Source: Silene latifolia (lineage: Eukaryota > Streptophyta > Magnoliopsida > Caryophyllales > Caryophyllaceae). Taken from it: 64,000 bases of DNA. Position 1 is the stretch's first letter, and each line of letters begins with the position of its first letter. Shown piece after piece: positions 37,419 through 50,003 of the stretch. The notes below the pieces were generated by a model. The model was not told the DNA's origin, searched no databases, and saw only the letters and a program-made list of their open reading frames with translations. A program made the position numbers and the translations under genes. The stretch covers positions 84,072,120 to 84,136,119 of the forward strand of contig NC_133535.1 in assembly GCF_048544455.1 (NCBI RefSeq). The letters are read 5' to 3'.

Positions 37419-39093
37419 TGATGAGTAGAAAAATATTGCAAGTCGTCTTTCCCACTTATCAAACAAATTTGTAAAACTCGATACCTAACTAGTAAAGCTT
37501 AGCAAGTCGAGGTCGATCACAAGGATGGTTGGGGTTTCTATTTAATTTGATTTAGGTCTAGTTTAGTCGAGTAAAAGAGGATGTGAGGTCTAAATGACTA
37601 ATATGAGCAACTAAAACAAAGACAACCTAAGGTGTAGACGATTAATATTAAAGCTAGGGAAATCGGGTTCCCCTAAGTGGGTAATGGTGAATAAAGGGTA
37701 AACAATTGGGCAAAGGGGTAGAGTTTAACTTAGGTAAGAGGTCCAATGTCTTGTCCTCCCTAAAGATAGACACATAACTTTCATCAAGCGTCAAGTCTCT
37801 ACTTAATCAAGCTATGAAAACACCCTACAACTTTCATTTATAGAGCACTTAAGAAAATAATGAGGAAAGGTGAGAGCTTTCACTCACACAATTCCACAAA
37901 CACCTTGTGTGCACGAATAAGTAAGTCAACAATTCTACCCCAAACCCAACTATTGATTACCCAAATTACACCAATAATTTCCACTTAGGACCCCCCTAAG
38001 CCCTAGGGGGTCACTACTCACACATCATGTTCAAGCAAATGTAAACAATTGGTGAAACACAAGTAAACATGGTGGAAAACATAATATAAATTATAACAAT
38101 AACAAAGAGGGAAATAGAAATGTAAACAATTGAGATTAATACAATAAAAAGATGAAAAACTGTACCAACACAATGAAAGATTGAGTCTTGGATTAATAAA
38201 AAGAAGAATTTCTTCAAAATATTATATTACAATGCAATACCCAAATGTAAACTATTGAATAACACTAGAACAATGCTAATTAACTAAGGGATTAAGATTA
38301 AATTAAGGAAAGATTTAGGTTTGATTAACAAAGTTTGTATGAAAATTAGGTGCTTGAAAATATCTAGGGTAGTGTGTTTAATGATTAAGAGAAGAGGGGG
38401 AATTTATGGTATCTCCGAAAAATTAGGTTACAAATGAGAGTTGGTGTTGAGTTGCATGTAAAGGTGTCCTTTACCGGTTGACCGGCAACCGGTGGCCATA
38501 CTGGTAGCGAGCGGTTTTTCTTTTTGCTGAATTCTTCAACTTCAAAAGGTGGGGGATGCCTTTACCGGTTGGCCGGTTTCCGGCCTACCAGTAGGAAACG
38601 CCCCTTTGACTTCTTTTCTACATTTTCCAAGCTTGGGGAATGTCCCTGCCAGTTGTCAGGTTGTCGGCCTACCAGTAGGGAACTCCTCCTTAACGTCATT
38701 TTTTCACCTTTTACCTACTCATGGGGCTCTCTGCCGGGCTACCGGCTACCGGCACTTCTACAGGTAGCGAGTCACTTTCTATTTAGCTCTAAATTCGTCT
38801 TCAAAATTTTGCTAAGGCATAGGAGGTTTCTCTGTCGGCGGGCCGGTTGCCGGCCTACCGGTAGAGAAACACTTCTTTGCACTCTCTTCCTCTTTTCTTC
38901 CATGCTTTGACTCGAATTTCTTTCTTTCTCGCTTCCTTCATCCAATTTCGGCTCATTCCTACGCAAATGAGTAAAATAATGAAAGCACGAGATCGAGAGC
39001 ACAAAATAGCGGTATGAGGTTCGTGAAACGCCTCTAAAGGAGCCAGAAAGCAAGGAAATAAAGAGGAAAATGGCACGAAATTGGCACGCATGA
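37419..39093 (-). repeat. 5' LTR of Athila element 2
   Basis: The inner edge TGATGAG (37419) follows the primer site. The outer edge is placed at GCACGCATGA (39093), a one-base variant of the expected GCATCA, because beyond it copia coding sequence begins. About 1675 bp. It carries five GC-rich repeats at 38470-38872. Confidence 0.65.
38470..38872. repeat. Five GC-rich dyad repeats in the Athila 2 LTR
   Basis: About 30-35-bp units built from ACCGGT, GGCCGG and CCGGCC words begin near 38471, 38560, 38645, 38732 and 38828, 85-97 bp apart. Each ends in a CTACCGGTAG- or CTACCAGTAG-like word; three have been partly altered. Confidence 0.8.
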
Positions 39094-39447
39094 GGTACAC
39101 ATGAGATGAGGTAAGGACCCAAGAAAGTAGCAATTTTAGAGTTTCTCGTTCTATCCACAACACTCCCGGCATAATCCGCATCCGAGCCTCCTACAAGTTT
39201 AAAAGAATAATACAAGGGATACCAAAGATACAAATTATGAGTTCCAATCAAGTGCCGAAAAATTCGTTTAACCGTAATGAAGTGTGGTTTCTTGGAACTT
39301 GATTGAAAACGAGCACATAAACACACTACAAAAATGTCAAGACGACTGACCGGTACATCAGTGAACCAATCATACCTTTAGATACGGTCTCATCAACACG
39401 CTTACAATTTTCATCTTTATTAAACTTAAAATAGATACCATGTGTGT
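39094..39447 (-). pseudogene. Copia RT C-terminus and RNase H fragment
   Basis: On the minus strand: VDETVSKGMIGSLMY, then after a frameshift DIFVVCLCARFQS, KRIFRHLIGTHNLYLWYP and GGSDADYAG. All are standard copia landmarks of the RT-RNase H connection. It ends abruptly at 39094 where the Athila 2 LTR was inserted. The rest is not in this window. Confidence 0.8.
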
Positions 39448-40266
39448 TGAATGTTTAAGATAAAATAGAGATATGAATGAATGCTTTATTACTAAAATTG
39501 TTTATTGTTTAAGAAAAAATAGAGATATGAATGAATGGTTAATTATAATTACAAGATGCTGTGAATTATAATAAACGACCCATTTTATTTACGTGATCAA
39601 GTATCAGTAGTCAATTTGTTGTATGTAATTTAATTTATTTGTAAAATGATATTTATGTGATAAATATGCATTAAATTAATTAATAACATGTAAAATACTA
39701 TATGTGAGATATTGTACGACAAATGACAAAATGACAAAATAAAATGGTAGTCCATTTTATGGAGGATGGACAGAATGGAGGGTATATTAGGGGTGTGAGG
39801 ATGACATTATTTTATGAGATAAATATAACATCATCATGGCTATTATACTAGCTTACACACCTAATGCACTGTGAAGACAAAAAGAAAAAGGCAAAGATGC
39901 CTTCTTTAGCCTCTTCTACCCGGCCTCACCAACTCTTATGAGGACTTTTGTTCTCATTTTTACTTCACTCATTACGGTTAAGTACATAGTGTGATGGTAC
40001 TGATAAGTGTAGGGCCTGTTTATTATACAGTGGGCAGCCTGATGGGGGGGGGGGGGGCGTGGGCAAATACAGTTCTATTATGGCTAGGTCTCTCTTCCTG
40101 TCTAGAATACCTGTAACCTATATAAATAGGTTATTGGGTCGACATGCCCCATTGATTGTCATCATAACGAAACCTAGAAGAGGGAGGAGAATATCATAGT
40201 ATACTAATCATCTTATTATTTATTATTATTATACGCTCCAGACGATCTGACTATTGTTTCCGCTAA
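39448..40266 (+). repeat. 5'-truncated copia LTR
   Basis: Begins with a short tandem duplication (GTTTAAGAT/AAAATAGAGATATGAATGAATG occurs twice near 39458 and 39510). It holds a run of 13 G at 40045-40057 and ends near TTTCCGCTAAAGGTATG, which aligns with the family A LTR end and a decayed primer site. Confidence 0.6.
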
Positions 40267-41915
40267 AGGTATGTACCCTATACAATGATCCTATTAATTT
40301 ATCTTACAAAAATGGCATAAATAGTGACTATTTTAGCATAAATAGCTAAAACGAATTGCATGGCATGAGAAAATTATTTTAGGTTGCATAAATATCCCAC
40401 TAATTAGATCTAAAGTTGTAAAATTGATTGGATTAATTTTTGGATACTTTAGATATTTTATTAGATAAAACCGATAAAATGCAACTATATTTTCTCAAAA
40501 TTAAATCAAACATTTTAACCATGATTTTTGACATTATTAGTGTCATGGATATATTCCAGAATGTTAAAAAATTTAAAATTCAAATTTTGAAATTATTGTA
40601 ATTTAATTTGGATTTATTTCATAAATATTACGATTTTAAGGTAAAAAATGAGCATAAAACTTAAATCAAGTTGAATTATTGTCAAAAAATTGAGTGATGA
40701 CTAATTTTTGAGTCCTAAAAGTGTTAGAATAATTAACTTGAGCTTAGATGTGACTTAAGTGTTAATTTGTGATTTTAAGAAGTTATTATCACGCATTTCC
40801 ATAAAACCGGGTTATATATACGATATAAGTTAAATAGGGCGATTTGGCACATAATTTGGCATGATAGATACATATTATAATGCTAATGCTGCATATTTCA
40901 ATTGTTGAATGTCTTTTATTTATATAAATTTAAATTATGTAATTTTATCTTAGAATGGCCTTAGTTTTAATCGATATTACCCGTAATGAAAGGGAATATT
41001 GATTCGGTTGTAATTTAATGTGATCTCGCATCACTTTTATTTTTACTAGTTTTTCCATTTTAATAATGTATAATAGGAATACCTTTGTATTATTATTATT
41101 ATTATTATTATTTGTAATTATGGAGTATCTTCAAAGACGGTGCCATTCGGAAAGGTGATCCGACGAAGACGGAGTTCTTGGAAGGCGCGCCACTTGAAGA
41201 TTCAAGGGACTAAAGGAGTTGGTTTCCGAATATGTAATAGATTATTTAATTTTTTAATTTTAGGAAGGCCATACTAGGAATTTTTAATTATTGCTTGGCA
41301 TTTCTTTTAAATATGTTACAAGCATTGCCAAAACAACAACATGCATATCATATCGAGTCATTGACCGTGTCAATTACAATTATCGTAGTTCACCGCTTTA
41401 GTTCACTTAAAATGTGATAGATAATAAATTGACAGGACCTCTCACTTTTAATAATTGAGAATTAGCCTTACCAAATAGTAGAAACCATGAATCCCAATTT
41501 CATAAGGAAGTAGATTCGGCTCACCGGGGTACTAAACTTGTTACGTTGGGTAAGTGGGTAATAAAATGTTATTACATCGAAATTTGGATTGAGCTCAACG
41601 GAAGTATTCGTGACCGTAGTCGCATGTGTTCCGGACTAAAGATGAAAATTAGAGTAATTTTTATCAACCGAGAGTTCTAGAAATAGAATCGATTAAGAGG
41701 TTAATCCACCGAGTTATATTAATAAGAGATGACTCGGCTCACCGTACCCGTATTAATATGAATTTGGATCTCGGAATCATTTATGTTAGTTGGGTAGAGG
41801 TCACTATATAAATGCTTTAACTTGTTTAAAATGTTTACAAGTATTGTCAAAACGATAGATGTTCATTAATTCCTTCACTTCCTATTTTGTAGTCAAAATC
41901 ATTTTATCAATCACA
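40267..41915 (+). other. Copia leader ahead of gag, non-coding
   Basis: Homologous to 11353-13562. Contains an ATT microsatellite near 41085-41112. No ORF recognised. Confidence 0.6.
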
Positions 41916-42830
41916 ATGGCAACTCCTATCATTTCCGCAACCACTAGTTCCAACACGATCACCAATTTGTCATGGCTCCGATCCTTCATAAATCGATTTA
42001 ACTTAGAAAAGAATGGGTCAAATTTCGCCGATTGGGACGCGCAACTTCGCTTGGCCGCAGAGGGTGACGACAAGTTTCGTTACCTTACCGAGGCATCTCC
42101 CACCGAACTCAATGCTAGGTCCACCGCTGCCGCTAGGCAAGCCTATGAGGTTTACCAAAAAGAGTCGGCCACGATCAAAAATGTGTTGATCTTTGCAATG
42201 GAGGCCGAACTCCAAAGAAGTGCTATAAAGATTAGCACCGCTCATGAGATCTACATGAAACTTGTGAACATGTTTTCACGAGCTCCTAGGGTCATACAAT
42301 ATGAAGCGACTTCCGCATTCTTTGATCTCAACATTAAGGAGGGCCAAAAAGTTAGCCCTCATGTGCTCAAGTTGATAGAGCATGTTGAGACCTTAAAAAT
42401 GCATAAGGTAAAGATTCCCGAGGAACTCGTGATTGATCGGATTCTTCATTCCCTCAACAAAATCAAAGCATATGTTCAATTCCGGGTGAATTTTAATATG
42501 CAAGACAAGAAAGTCTCGCTTGATGAGTTGCACAAAATGCTTGTGTAAGCCGAAAGGGACATGGGGCTAAGTGTTGACACCACCAAGGATGTGCTCAATG
42601 TTAATCATAAGAGCAAGGGAACCTTCAAGAAAAGCGGGAAAAAGGAAAAGAAGCGAACTCCCAATAGGAATAAAGGTAAAGCTTGTGAAGCTAGTACCTC
42701 CAAGCCCAAGTACAGTGCTTCCATAGGGGACAAGTGCCACTATTGTTGTGGTGTTAGGCATTGGAAGAGAAACTGTTCCAAATACCTTGGCGATATTAAA
42801 GCTGGAAGGGTTATTCCAGTAGGTATATGA
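41916..42830 (+). pseudogene. Copia gag with one nonsense codon
   Basis: ATG at 41916 (MATPIISATT). The UBN2-type gag core includes LEKNGSNFADWDAQLRLAAEG and covers residues 1-210. A single TAA at 42546 sits in the same frame as a downstream basic segment and the zinc knuckle CHYCCGVRHWKRNC (CX2CX4HX4C) near 42740, ending at 42830. Without the stop it would be about 304 residues, normal for this family. The TAA is probably a former CAA. Confidence 0.85.
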
Positions 42831-43402
42831 CTATCCCTATCTTTTATGTTTCAACTCAACTTTGGTATGTTGATACAAGTTGTGATGATTAGCCTTTTTA
42901 TTGTAAATATGGCCTCGTAGCAAGGACAAAGGCAAAGAGAAGCAAGCTTAGAGGATTATGTAGGAAGCTAGAGGTAGCCGACCGTGGTCATGGATCAATG
43001 GAAGCTTGGCTTTAATTTGCTTTGTCTTTAATTTCATAATGTATTTTGAGACATTTAGAACTATTTTGATTTCCTTGTGTGACTTGGAAATTTGTTTGTA
43101 TCCCTTAAACACGGGTTGTATTTTGGATATTAGTGATTTGGTTTGCAACCCAAGTCACTTGCTTTATCGTACCATTTGTTCTAAGATTTTCATCATATAC
43201 TACTTGCATCATGAAACATAAGATTATCGACTTTAATTGATCAAATAGACAAATATGATGATTGGATCATTATAAGTCCATAACTTATGAATTTGATTCT
43301 CCTTATGCCATTGTTACTTAAAGTAACAACTCACTTATATAAGATCAATTATAAAATTTTGATGAGCTATTGAACTCATACATTAGGGAATTTGCGATAC
43401 CA
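42831..43402 (+). pseudogene. Possible copia protease remnant, decayed
   Basis: WYVDTSCDD near 42862 is compatible with a decayed DTG protease motif, followed by a frame with stops. After about 43210 nothing is recognisable. Confidence 0.4.
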
Positions 43403-45160
43403 TGGTCGGACTATAATTTTCGGTTACTTGTCGTTAGGAGCACCTAGACCAAAACAATATTTATAACTTCACAAACTACTATACTATTAGTAAAGAGGTA
43501 AGTAAAGGTCGGATCCCAAGGGACGGGTATTGATGTAGGATTTTCGATTGCAAGTAGTGGTGTCTAAGGGTGTCACAATTTGGGTTGAGATAAGAAGATC
43601 ACTAAACTAAATAACAATGTAAATAAACAAGCAAGATGATTAAGAAGAGATGTAAACAATTGATTAAAAGCACTAGGGTGTCATGGGTTCATAGGGGATT
43701 CATGGGAATTGATCATACAAACATATTCTCAAATTATAAGCAAGCAATTATTGTTGTGATAGGATCGAGTTGGTTTATATCTTACAATCCTAGGAAGGTT
43801 TGGGTCCCAGAGCTGAATGGATTAGATTGTACAACACCTACAAGTCGACTTAATCTTCCCTACTCAACTATATGCATAGTCTAATGAGACTCAAGTTGGT
43901 TTATGTCTTACAAGTCTCATTGAAAAGGTAAGTGATGGGTAAAAAATGCAAGGATTCATAGGCTCGCATTTCATCAAACATAACATGTGCATAAGTTGAG
44001 ATCACAACAAGCAAGCAAATAAATTATGTGAACATATTAGATTAAGCATGAATCATCCCCATGTTGGTTTCCCCTAATTTTCCATTAACCCTAGTTAAGG
44101 AAACTACTCACTCATTATCAAGTTTAACATGCTAACAAGGTTGTTAATCATATTAACAAAGCAAAACATGATGAATAAATGAAGATGATTAACAATAATT
44201 AAAAAGGGATTAAGAGAATTATACCTAATGATGATTCCAAAATAATAAGCAAAGAATAATAGAAGTACTTGATGAATGATTGGAAGGTTGTCAATCCTCC
44301 AAATAAACCCCAAATAATCTTCAATTACCCAAAATAAATGATGAACAATAGAGAAATTAAGGAAATGAGATATGTATTAATGCTTAATTAATTGTTGATT
44401 ACAAGATTAAAGAGAGATTAGAAGAACATAAATTATACTAAGGATTGATTATAATCTAATTAGTACAATGAGGTATTTATAGTGGGGATTAGGTACATGA
44501 ATTAGGGTTACTAAGGGCTTAAATGACGATTAAGACCCTTAAGAAAAGTTGAGGAAATGCTCCTCTCGAAGAAAGATGCAAGTCTCCTTTTTGCTAGTCT
44601 TTTAGAAATATGCGCATCCCGAGTAGAACAAGGAGAAGGCGTGCTGTACTGGATGACAATCCGAGCGGCCAAGGGGTCGGGATGAGCGGATTGTGAGAGT
44701 TGGACGAGCGGACATGAGGGTTGGACTCTCGGATTGTGGATATGTTGGACGAGCGGATTGGCTGGAGGGATGCTCGGATTGTAGAGGTTGGACGAGCGTC
44801 CCGATGCTGCGACGGCCGGATTCTAGTTCAGCAAGCTTTTTCTGCTTTTCTTGTTTTCTTCTTCCAACAATCCTCAATGATCTTGTCGGAGATGCAAGGA
44901 TCGTCTTCATCATTGCCCATTATTTACAAAGGCCTTCTAGTCTTGTCTTCACTTTGATGCTTGGTCATTAGATTTGATCAATTTAGCTCCATTTTGCCAT
45001 TAAAGTGCAAGGTTTGCACTCCTCTCCTACCAAGGAAACAAAACCTCAAAGAATATGCAAAACTAAGGACTAAAGATAGTAAATGACCCAATTATGCACT
45101 AAAAAGCATAGGAACGAGGCTAATTCGGGGACTAAATATACTCAAATATTGGTCACATCA
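43403..45160 (-). repeat. 3' LTR of Athila element 3
   Basis: About 1758 bp. On the minus strand it begins TGATGTGACC, like the LTRs of element 4, and its 3' part aligns with theirs at reduced identity. The end at 43403 is inferred from that alignment. Repeats of a GACGAGCGGATT-type word lie at 44655-44825. Confidence 0.7.
44655..44825. repeat. GACGAGCGGATT-type repeats, Athila 3 LTR
   Basis: At least eight copies in both orientations, spaced 20-24 bp from start to start. Confidence 0.8.
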
Positions 45161-47320
45161 AATATCCCCTAACCGAACCTTTGCTCGTCCCGAGTAAAGA
45201 GGTGACAAAAACTAGGACCCTTATTTAAACTATCCTACAAATATAACCGAAATGAGATAATTAGCGGGTCTCACTCCGCCCCTTCAACTCACAAAAAGAC
45301 AACCATGAGGTAGGATGCCTTCTTGTAAGGCAAGGTGGGTCTTGCCAAAATGGAGACACATTCCAGCATTAAAGCACACAAAATTAAGTAATGGATGCAT
45401 CTACAAAAGAATAGCCACTTTCCTCATCTAAGTGACGGAAATTATATAAAGGGGAAGCAATTCAAGGGTACACACTCCATTATAGATATGGTTTCTTCAA
45501 ACTACTAAGCCTAGAAGGATACCAATAAATCACCTCCAAGTTTTGTCAAGCTAGGGTACCTTTGTCCTCAATCGTTAAATGCTTTCGTCAAGAGTAGACT
45601 CCCTATGGTGTTAGAAACATTGGAGGATCACGGAATTCCCCTTCTTGCCTAGACAAGAAGAAGGGTCGTCCCTTCTCTACCATGCACAAAAGTGGATACG
45701 ATGGAAAGGGATCAATAGAGTTTGAGTTTCATGTGGGAGTTTGCTTTTTGTTGTTGTTTTTCCCCCCAATTTCTTATGGCATTTGACATTTGAGAACACT
45801 TTCTTTTTGCCATTTCTTTTGTTTTTTGGCATTTCAATACTTGACAATTTCAACTTTTTCTTGCATTTCTTTTGAACTTTTTCAAAGTCACCCCAATTAG
45901 TAACGAGGGTGCTTATATTTGAAGCATAGGAGTTTTCATTTTTGTTACTCCTATTTTCTTTTTGATGCAATTGCAAACCTTTTCTTTTCTTTTCACTTCT
46001 TGAACTCAAATTTTGAACAATTTTTGTGCTCATTCCCTTTTTGATGACAAAATGTGGTAGAACATGGATGATGGTTGCGTGGTTTCAAGGGTCACCTTGG
46101 AATAAAAGGTAACCAAGGAGTTATCCTACCACAAGGTACTCTTGACTAGGCCTTAATGCATGGGTCAAAGGATACTAGCATGACACATCCTAGGGTGTTT
46201 TACAAGTATTCTAACAAGCAAAGTCTTAAGAAGAAAAAGCATCTACAAGGGCCTATATACACTTGTGAAGCTTCCTAAATAGATGTTTTCACAAAATTTT
46301 CCTAAATGCAACTACATGCCATGATGCAACTAACATTTATACATCCTAATGAATATGCTTCTACCAACTAGTATGCCAAATAATATAAATGCAATCCTAA
46401 ATTCACTTTGTTTATACCGCATCAATCAAAATAAAGCCACATAGTCATTAGCATAAAGAGGAAAAAGGAGATTGGAAAGATCATACGACGCGGTCTTCAA
46501 TATCCTCATCTCTCGGATGTGGCATAGTTAATCAATGTGAACAAGGATGAACAAACACAATAATATATACAAGACTACACTATAAAGGAAATGAACTTGT
46601 TTTTGGATTTTTCAATTTTTCAATTTTTTTGTATTTTGTTTTAATGAAATTAAAGGACATATTTTTGTATTTTTCAAAATTTTTAATTTTTATCATTTTT
46701 GTTTTTAAAAAAGGTCAAGTTAGAATTTCCCATCCCCACACTAGTATGGGCATTGCCCTTAATGGCCAATACGATAGGAAATTATGCAATTTATATGAAT
46801 ATGCATGATTCCTAAACTAAATGCAAATGATATATAAACAAGAGTAAATGCAACTAAGTTATGCTATATGATGCATGGTTTTTGTTATGGAGGAGAGCAT
46901 AATTTAAATTAGCTCCCAATGCATATAATAAACTTCCCCAAACCAAAATAGACACTATTTTTAATGTCAAAAATTTTAGGGGAGTTCATGCACATAAAAT
47001 GCAATGCATGGAACTACAAATTGTCATTTTGGATTTTGAAAGTTGGGAACAATAAAAAAAACAACACCTTAATGAAGCCAATGTGTTAGTCCTCTAATGT
47101 TGCTAGGACTCCATAAAATGATCATGATAAAATAAAAATAAGAGAAGTAGACAAACCATAAAGGAGGTGTAAAAATGTAGGAGCCTCCAAAAGTTTGCTA
47201 GTCCTCACCCATCGTGTCATCATCATCATCTTCTTCTTCACTTGAGGCATCATCAACCTCTATGGATGTGGAGTCATGTCCACTCTCACTTTCACTTTCT
47301 TGTTCTTCCTCACTCTCCTT
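45161..47320 (-). other. Athila element 3, 3' region between ORF and LTR
   Basis: No gene recognised. 46690-46800 aligns with 63590-63650 of element 4, including the CATTG/CAATG-type stem and a G-rich run. A 118-codon Lys-rich ORF (46033-45677) is in low-complexity sequence and is probably chance. The end of the env-position frame, with its acidic residues, extends to about 47210. Confidence 0.55.
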
Positions 47321-48790
47321 TTATTCTTGAACTTCTTCATCTTCACCTTCTTGGTCACCACTCTCATCAACAACCATCTCCTCTCCACCCGGTCTACCAC
47401 CACTAGAAGTGCTAGGAAAGAATACCTCCCTATCTGCCCAACTAGGCAAAGGACAAAATGGATCGAGAAGTCCTTGCCTAGCAAGATGTAGGAGGGGCGG
47501 ATATTGGGCCTTGTAAGCATCAACTCTATCATTAAAAGCTTGTTTATGCATTTCCTTCATTAGTAGAGTCAAGTAATCATTTCCCGCCTTGGCATTTTCG
47601 GGGTTGAACTCGTGGTATTCAAATGGATAAGGTGGGGTGATAATGAAGGAGGAGGGCTCGTCAACTTCTTCCTCTTGGTGTTGAATGATGTACTCGGTCT
47701 CTTCGGAGAGTGGGAGAAGGTAGTTCGGTCGATGAACATTCAATCGGCAAATTTTGCTAGGCAAAGTGAAGGATCTAGATTCATTTATCAACCATCCAAA
47801 TTTGTTGTCAAGAGTATCATTCTTGACCCATTTGAACTTTAGAATCATGGTGGGCAAATCAATAAGATGGCCTCCTTTTACCGGTGCATAAGTGTTGTTC
47901 TTATTGAAATCCCGGTTAAAATGCTTAGCCAAATAGGTAACTAATCCTCCATTAGCAATAAAGGCCGTGCCTTCTTTGCCACAATCAACATTAAGCCATC
48001 GATCAACCAAAAGTCGTAAAGCATTGTATGGCATGGTAAATTCTCTTCCAATGTTCAAAGCCGACTCAAGAAGGATAAAATCAAGTTTGGTAAGATGGTT
48101 TGTGTCATTTCTAGCTATCAAAGTATTCCCAATGACCTTATGCCATACTCTAATGCCCGGATGGTGGACTAAGAGAGCACAAAAATCATGAAAACGTGTG
48201 AATTTCCTTCCGGAAATTGCCATCCAAAGAGGAGTGGGGTCATACTTGGTAGGCATCTTTGTAAATTTCGCACTATCACTAAGGCCAAATATCTTACCCA
48301 ATTCGTCATAAGATAAGCATCTATCAACATTTTCAAGACGAAACTCAATAATGGTTTGGGTCTCCACCTTTGTGACTTTCAAAGAGCTCAAAAACTCTAA
48401 GGTGAGGGAGGAAAATGTCAATTCTTGCATTGTAAACAATTTACTCAACCCCATAGACTCGAAAAAGGTCTTAGTTTGCTCAAGGACACCTAATTTTGAC
48501 AATGCATCTTCACATATGAACTTAGTAGGCATGATAGTTTTCTTAGCAAAGGAAATAAATTTCTTCCTATGGGAGTCGGAAGTTAAGATTACCTCCGGAT
48601 AGTCGTCTAATTGTTCAATGACCGGAGTGGTAGAAGTAGTAGCTTCCATAGGAGGATTTTGTTCTTGAATATCCGACCTTGTCTCATGGACTACCAATGC
48701 CTTTGATGTTTGCTTATTAAGAAGAGCTTGTTGCCTCTTAGAAAGGGTCTTCTTATGGGGTGCCTTGTTTCCACCTTTTGTTCTTGCCAT
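47321..48790 (-). CDS. Athila env-position protein, open frame of 489 codons
   Basis: ATG at 48790 (MARTKGGNKAPHKK), basic N-terminus, stop at 47321. A segment around residues 90-185 (PTKFICEDALSKLGV, LTLEFLSSL, IEFRLENVDRCLSYDELGKIFGL) resembles the ATHILA ORF family of plant proteins. A second conserved block follows (FHDFCALLVHHPGIRVWHKVIGNTLIAR). The C-terminus is Pro-rich, then acidic. I see no signal peptide or membrane segment, so despite its position it does not look like a viral envelope. The function is unknown. The homologue in element 4 (61596-63122) is broken. This is the longest uninterrupted minus-strand frame in the window. Confidence 0.7.
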   Translation of the reverse strand: MARTKGGNKAPHKKTLSKRQQALLNKQTSKALVVHETRSDIQEQNPPMEATTSTTPVIEQLDDYPEVILTSDSHRKKFISFAKKTIMPTKFICEDALSKLGVLEQTKTFFESMGLSKLFTMQELTFSSLTLEFLSSLKVTKVETQTIIEFRLENVDRCLSYDELGKIFGLSDSAKFTKMPTKYDPTPLWMAISGRKFTRFHDFCALLVHHPGIRVWHKVIGNTLIARNDTNHLTKLDFILLESALNIGREFTMPYNALRLLVDRWLNVDCGKEGTAFIANGGLVTYLAKHFNRDFNKNNTYAPVKGGHLIDLPTMILKFKWVKNDTLDNKFGWLINESRSFTLPSKICRLNVHRPNYLLPLSEETEYIIQHQEEEVDEPSSFIITPPYPFEYHEFNPENAKAGNDYLTLLMKEMHKQAFNDRVDAYKAQYPPLLHLARQGLLDPFCPLPSWADREVFFPSTSSGGRPGGEEMVVDESGDQEGEDEEVQE

Positions 48791-50003
48791 ACTCCTTTGC
48801 TTAATTACACCAATGAAAGATTGAAATCTTCAATTTCTAGTAATGCCCAAATTGATTTAGGATGAATGAAATTTGCCTTGTATCCCAAAAATTGACTTAA
48901 AACTTGAAGAGTTTGGTGTTTGAATCACTTGTTGATGCTAAAGGAGTGATTAATTTTTGTTTTGAGGAAGTTTGGATTTGATTTGGTTGAGAAATTTGGT
49001 TTTTGTTGATGGAGAGGATGACGGTTTTGGGGTTTTGGGTAGTGTTTGTGTTTTGAAAGAATGAAAATGAATGGGAAAGGAGGGTTTTAAAGGAACCGTT
49101 GGTTTTGAAATGCAGAGGGAGATGAGCGGACCTAGTGTCGGGACGCTCGGATTCTTCAAAAATTGGGTTCAAGTAAAGACGCCATGGGACGAGCGGATTG
49201 CAGGAAAGACGAGTGGATTCCTTGGCTGAGACGAGCGTCTTTGGCTCAGGACGCTCGGATTCCTTTCCAGGGAAAAATCCCAAATTTTAGCATTAAAAAG
49301 ACGAACGTTTTTCCTGTTGGACGACCGTCCTGACTGAGACGAGCGGATTCCTGGCTTGGACGCTCAGATTCTCAGTCAGACCCAAAATATGTTTTCTGCA
49401 GCTTCACAAGACGAGCGTCTTGTGACTTGGACGCTCGGGTTCTTTCAGGACGAGCAGATTGTCCCTCGGGCCGCTCGGATTCTTCCTTGACCACACGGAT
49501 TCAGGTCCATCCGTGGGTGCTTTCTAACCCGTGTCAATTCATTCTTCAATTCTCGTGTTCTTCATTGTAGGGGCACTACAAAGGCATGAATAGCCTAGGC
49601 AATTGCTATCCCCACACTAAGGCAAAGCACTACACATCAATAAACTCATAAGTCCCTCCCTCACTTCTCTCAAAATGATGAAAACCTTGATCAAGGCATA
49701 AAAATGTAAATCCAAATATGACAAAAATGCAATACAATAATTGAAATGCAAGTTAGGGAGTTAGAATATTTACAAATGGTGGTTTAGGGAGGACTCCACC
49801 AAACTCTCATCCAATGTGAGATGTCAAGGGGGCATGTTCAAGGTGTTGTTGATGTTCCTCAACACCTTGAAGAAGTAGTCGAAAGCTTGCTCGTTATCAT
49901 GATAAATATCCTCAATAGACCTTTGCACTTGTTGTTCTCCATGATGGTCTTGGGTCATAGCATTACCAATATAGGGATTGAATATCCCTTCGAACTCATC
50001 ATC
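48791..50003 (-). other. Spacer between gag-protease and env-position ORF, Athila 3
   Basis: No gene. 49120-49510 is an array of GC-rich words (GACGAGCGGATT, ACGCTCGGATTC) at roughly 20-bp steps. The part near 49775-49810 matches the post-integrase sequence of element 4. Confidence 0.6.
49120..49510. repeat. GACGAGCGGATT-type repeat array ahead of the env-position ORF
   Basis: More than a dozen copies in both orientations. The same kind of array occupies 60945-61345 in element 4, also just upstream of the env-position ORF. Confidence 0.8.

Larger units (their letters stand above)
39448..43402 (+). mobile_element. Copia family A relative: truncated LTR, leader, gag and protease remnant
   Basis: 39448-39930 aligns with the family A LTR from about 350 bp into it, so the 5' part is missing. 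The leader (about 40267-41915) matches 11353-13562. An almost open gag follows at 41916. Pol beyond the protease remnant is absent; Athila element 3 begins at 43403. It is a better-preserved gag copy than the family A array has. Confidence 0.75.

Noticed and set aside
38524..38910. ORFs through the GC-rich repeats of the Athila 2 LTR
   Set aside because: They arise because the repeats lack stops; no domain, and they sit inside an LTR.
44602..44971. ORFs through the GACGAGCGGATT repeats (also near 51600-51900, 55800-56100, 61080-61370)
   Set aside because: Repeat-driven open frames on both strands in LTR or spacer DNA, without start context or homology.
45677..46033. 118-codon Lys-rich ORF in Athila element 3
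   Set aside because: Low-complexity sequence in the 3' region; no corresponding ORF that I can see in element 4.
47321..48790. Viral envelope protein
   Set aside because: The position matches env of Athila-like elements, but I see no signal peptide, membrane segment or cysteine pattern that would support an envelope.
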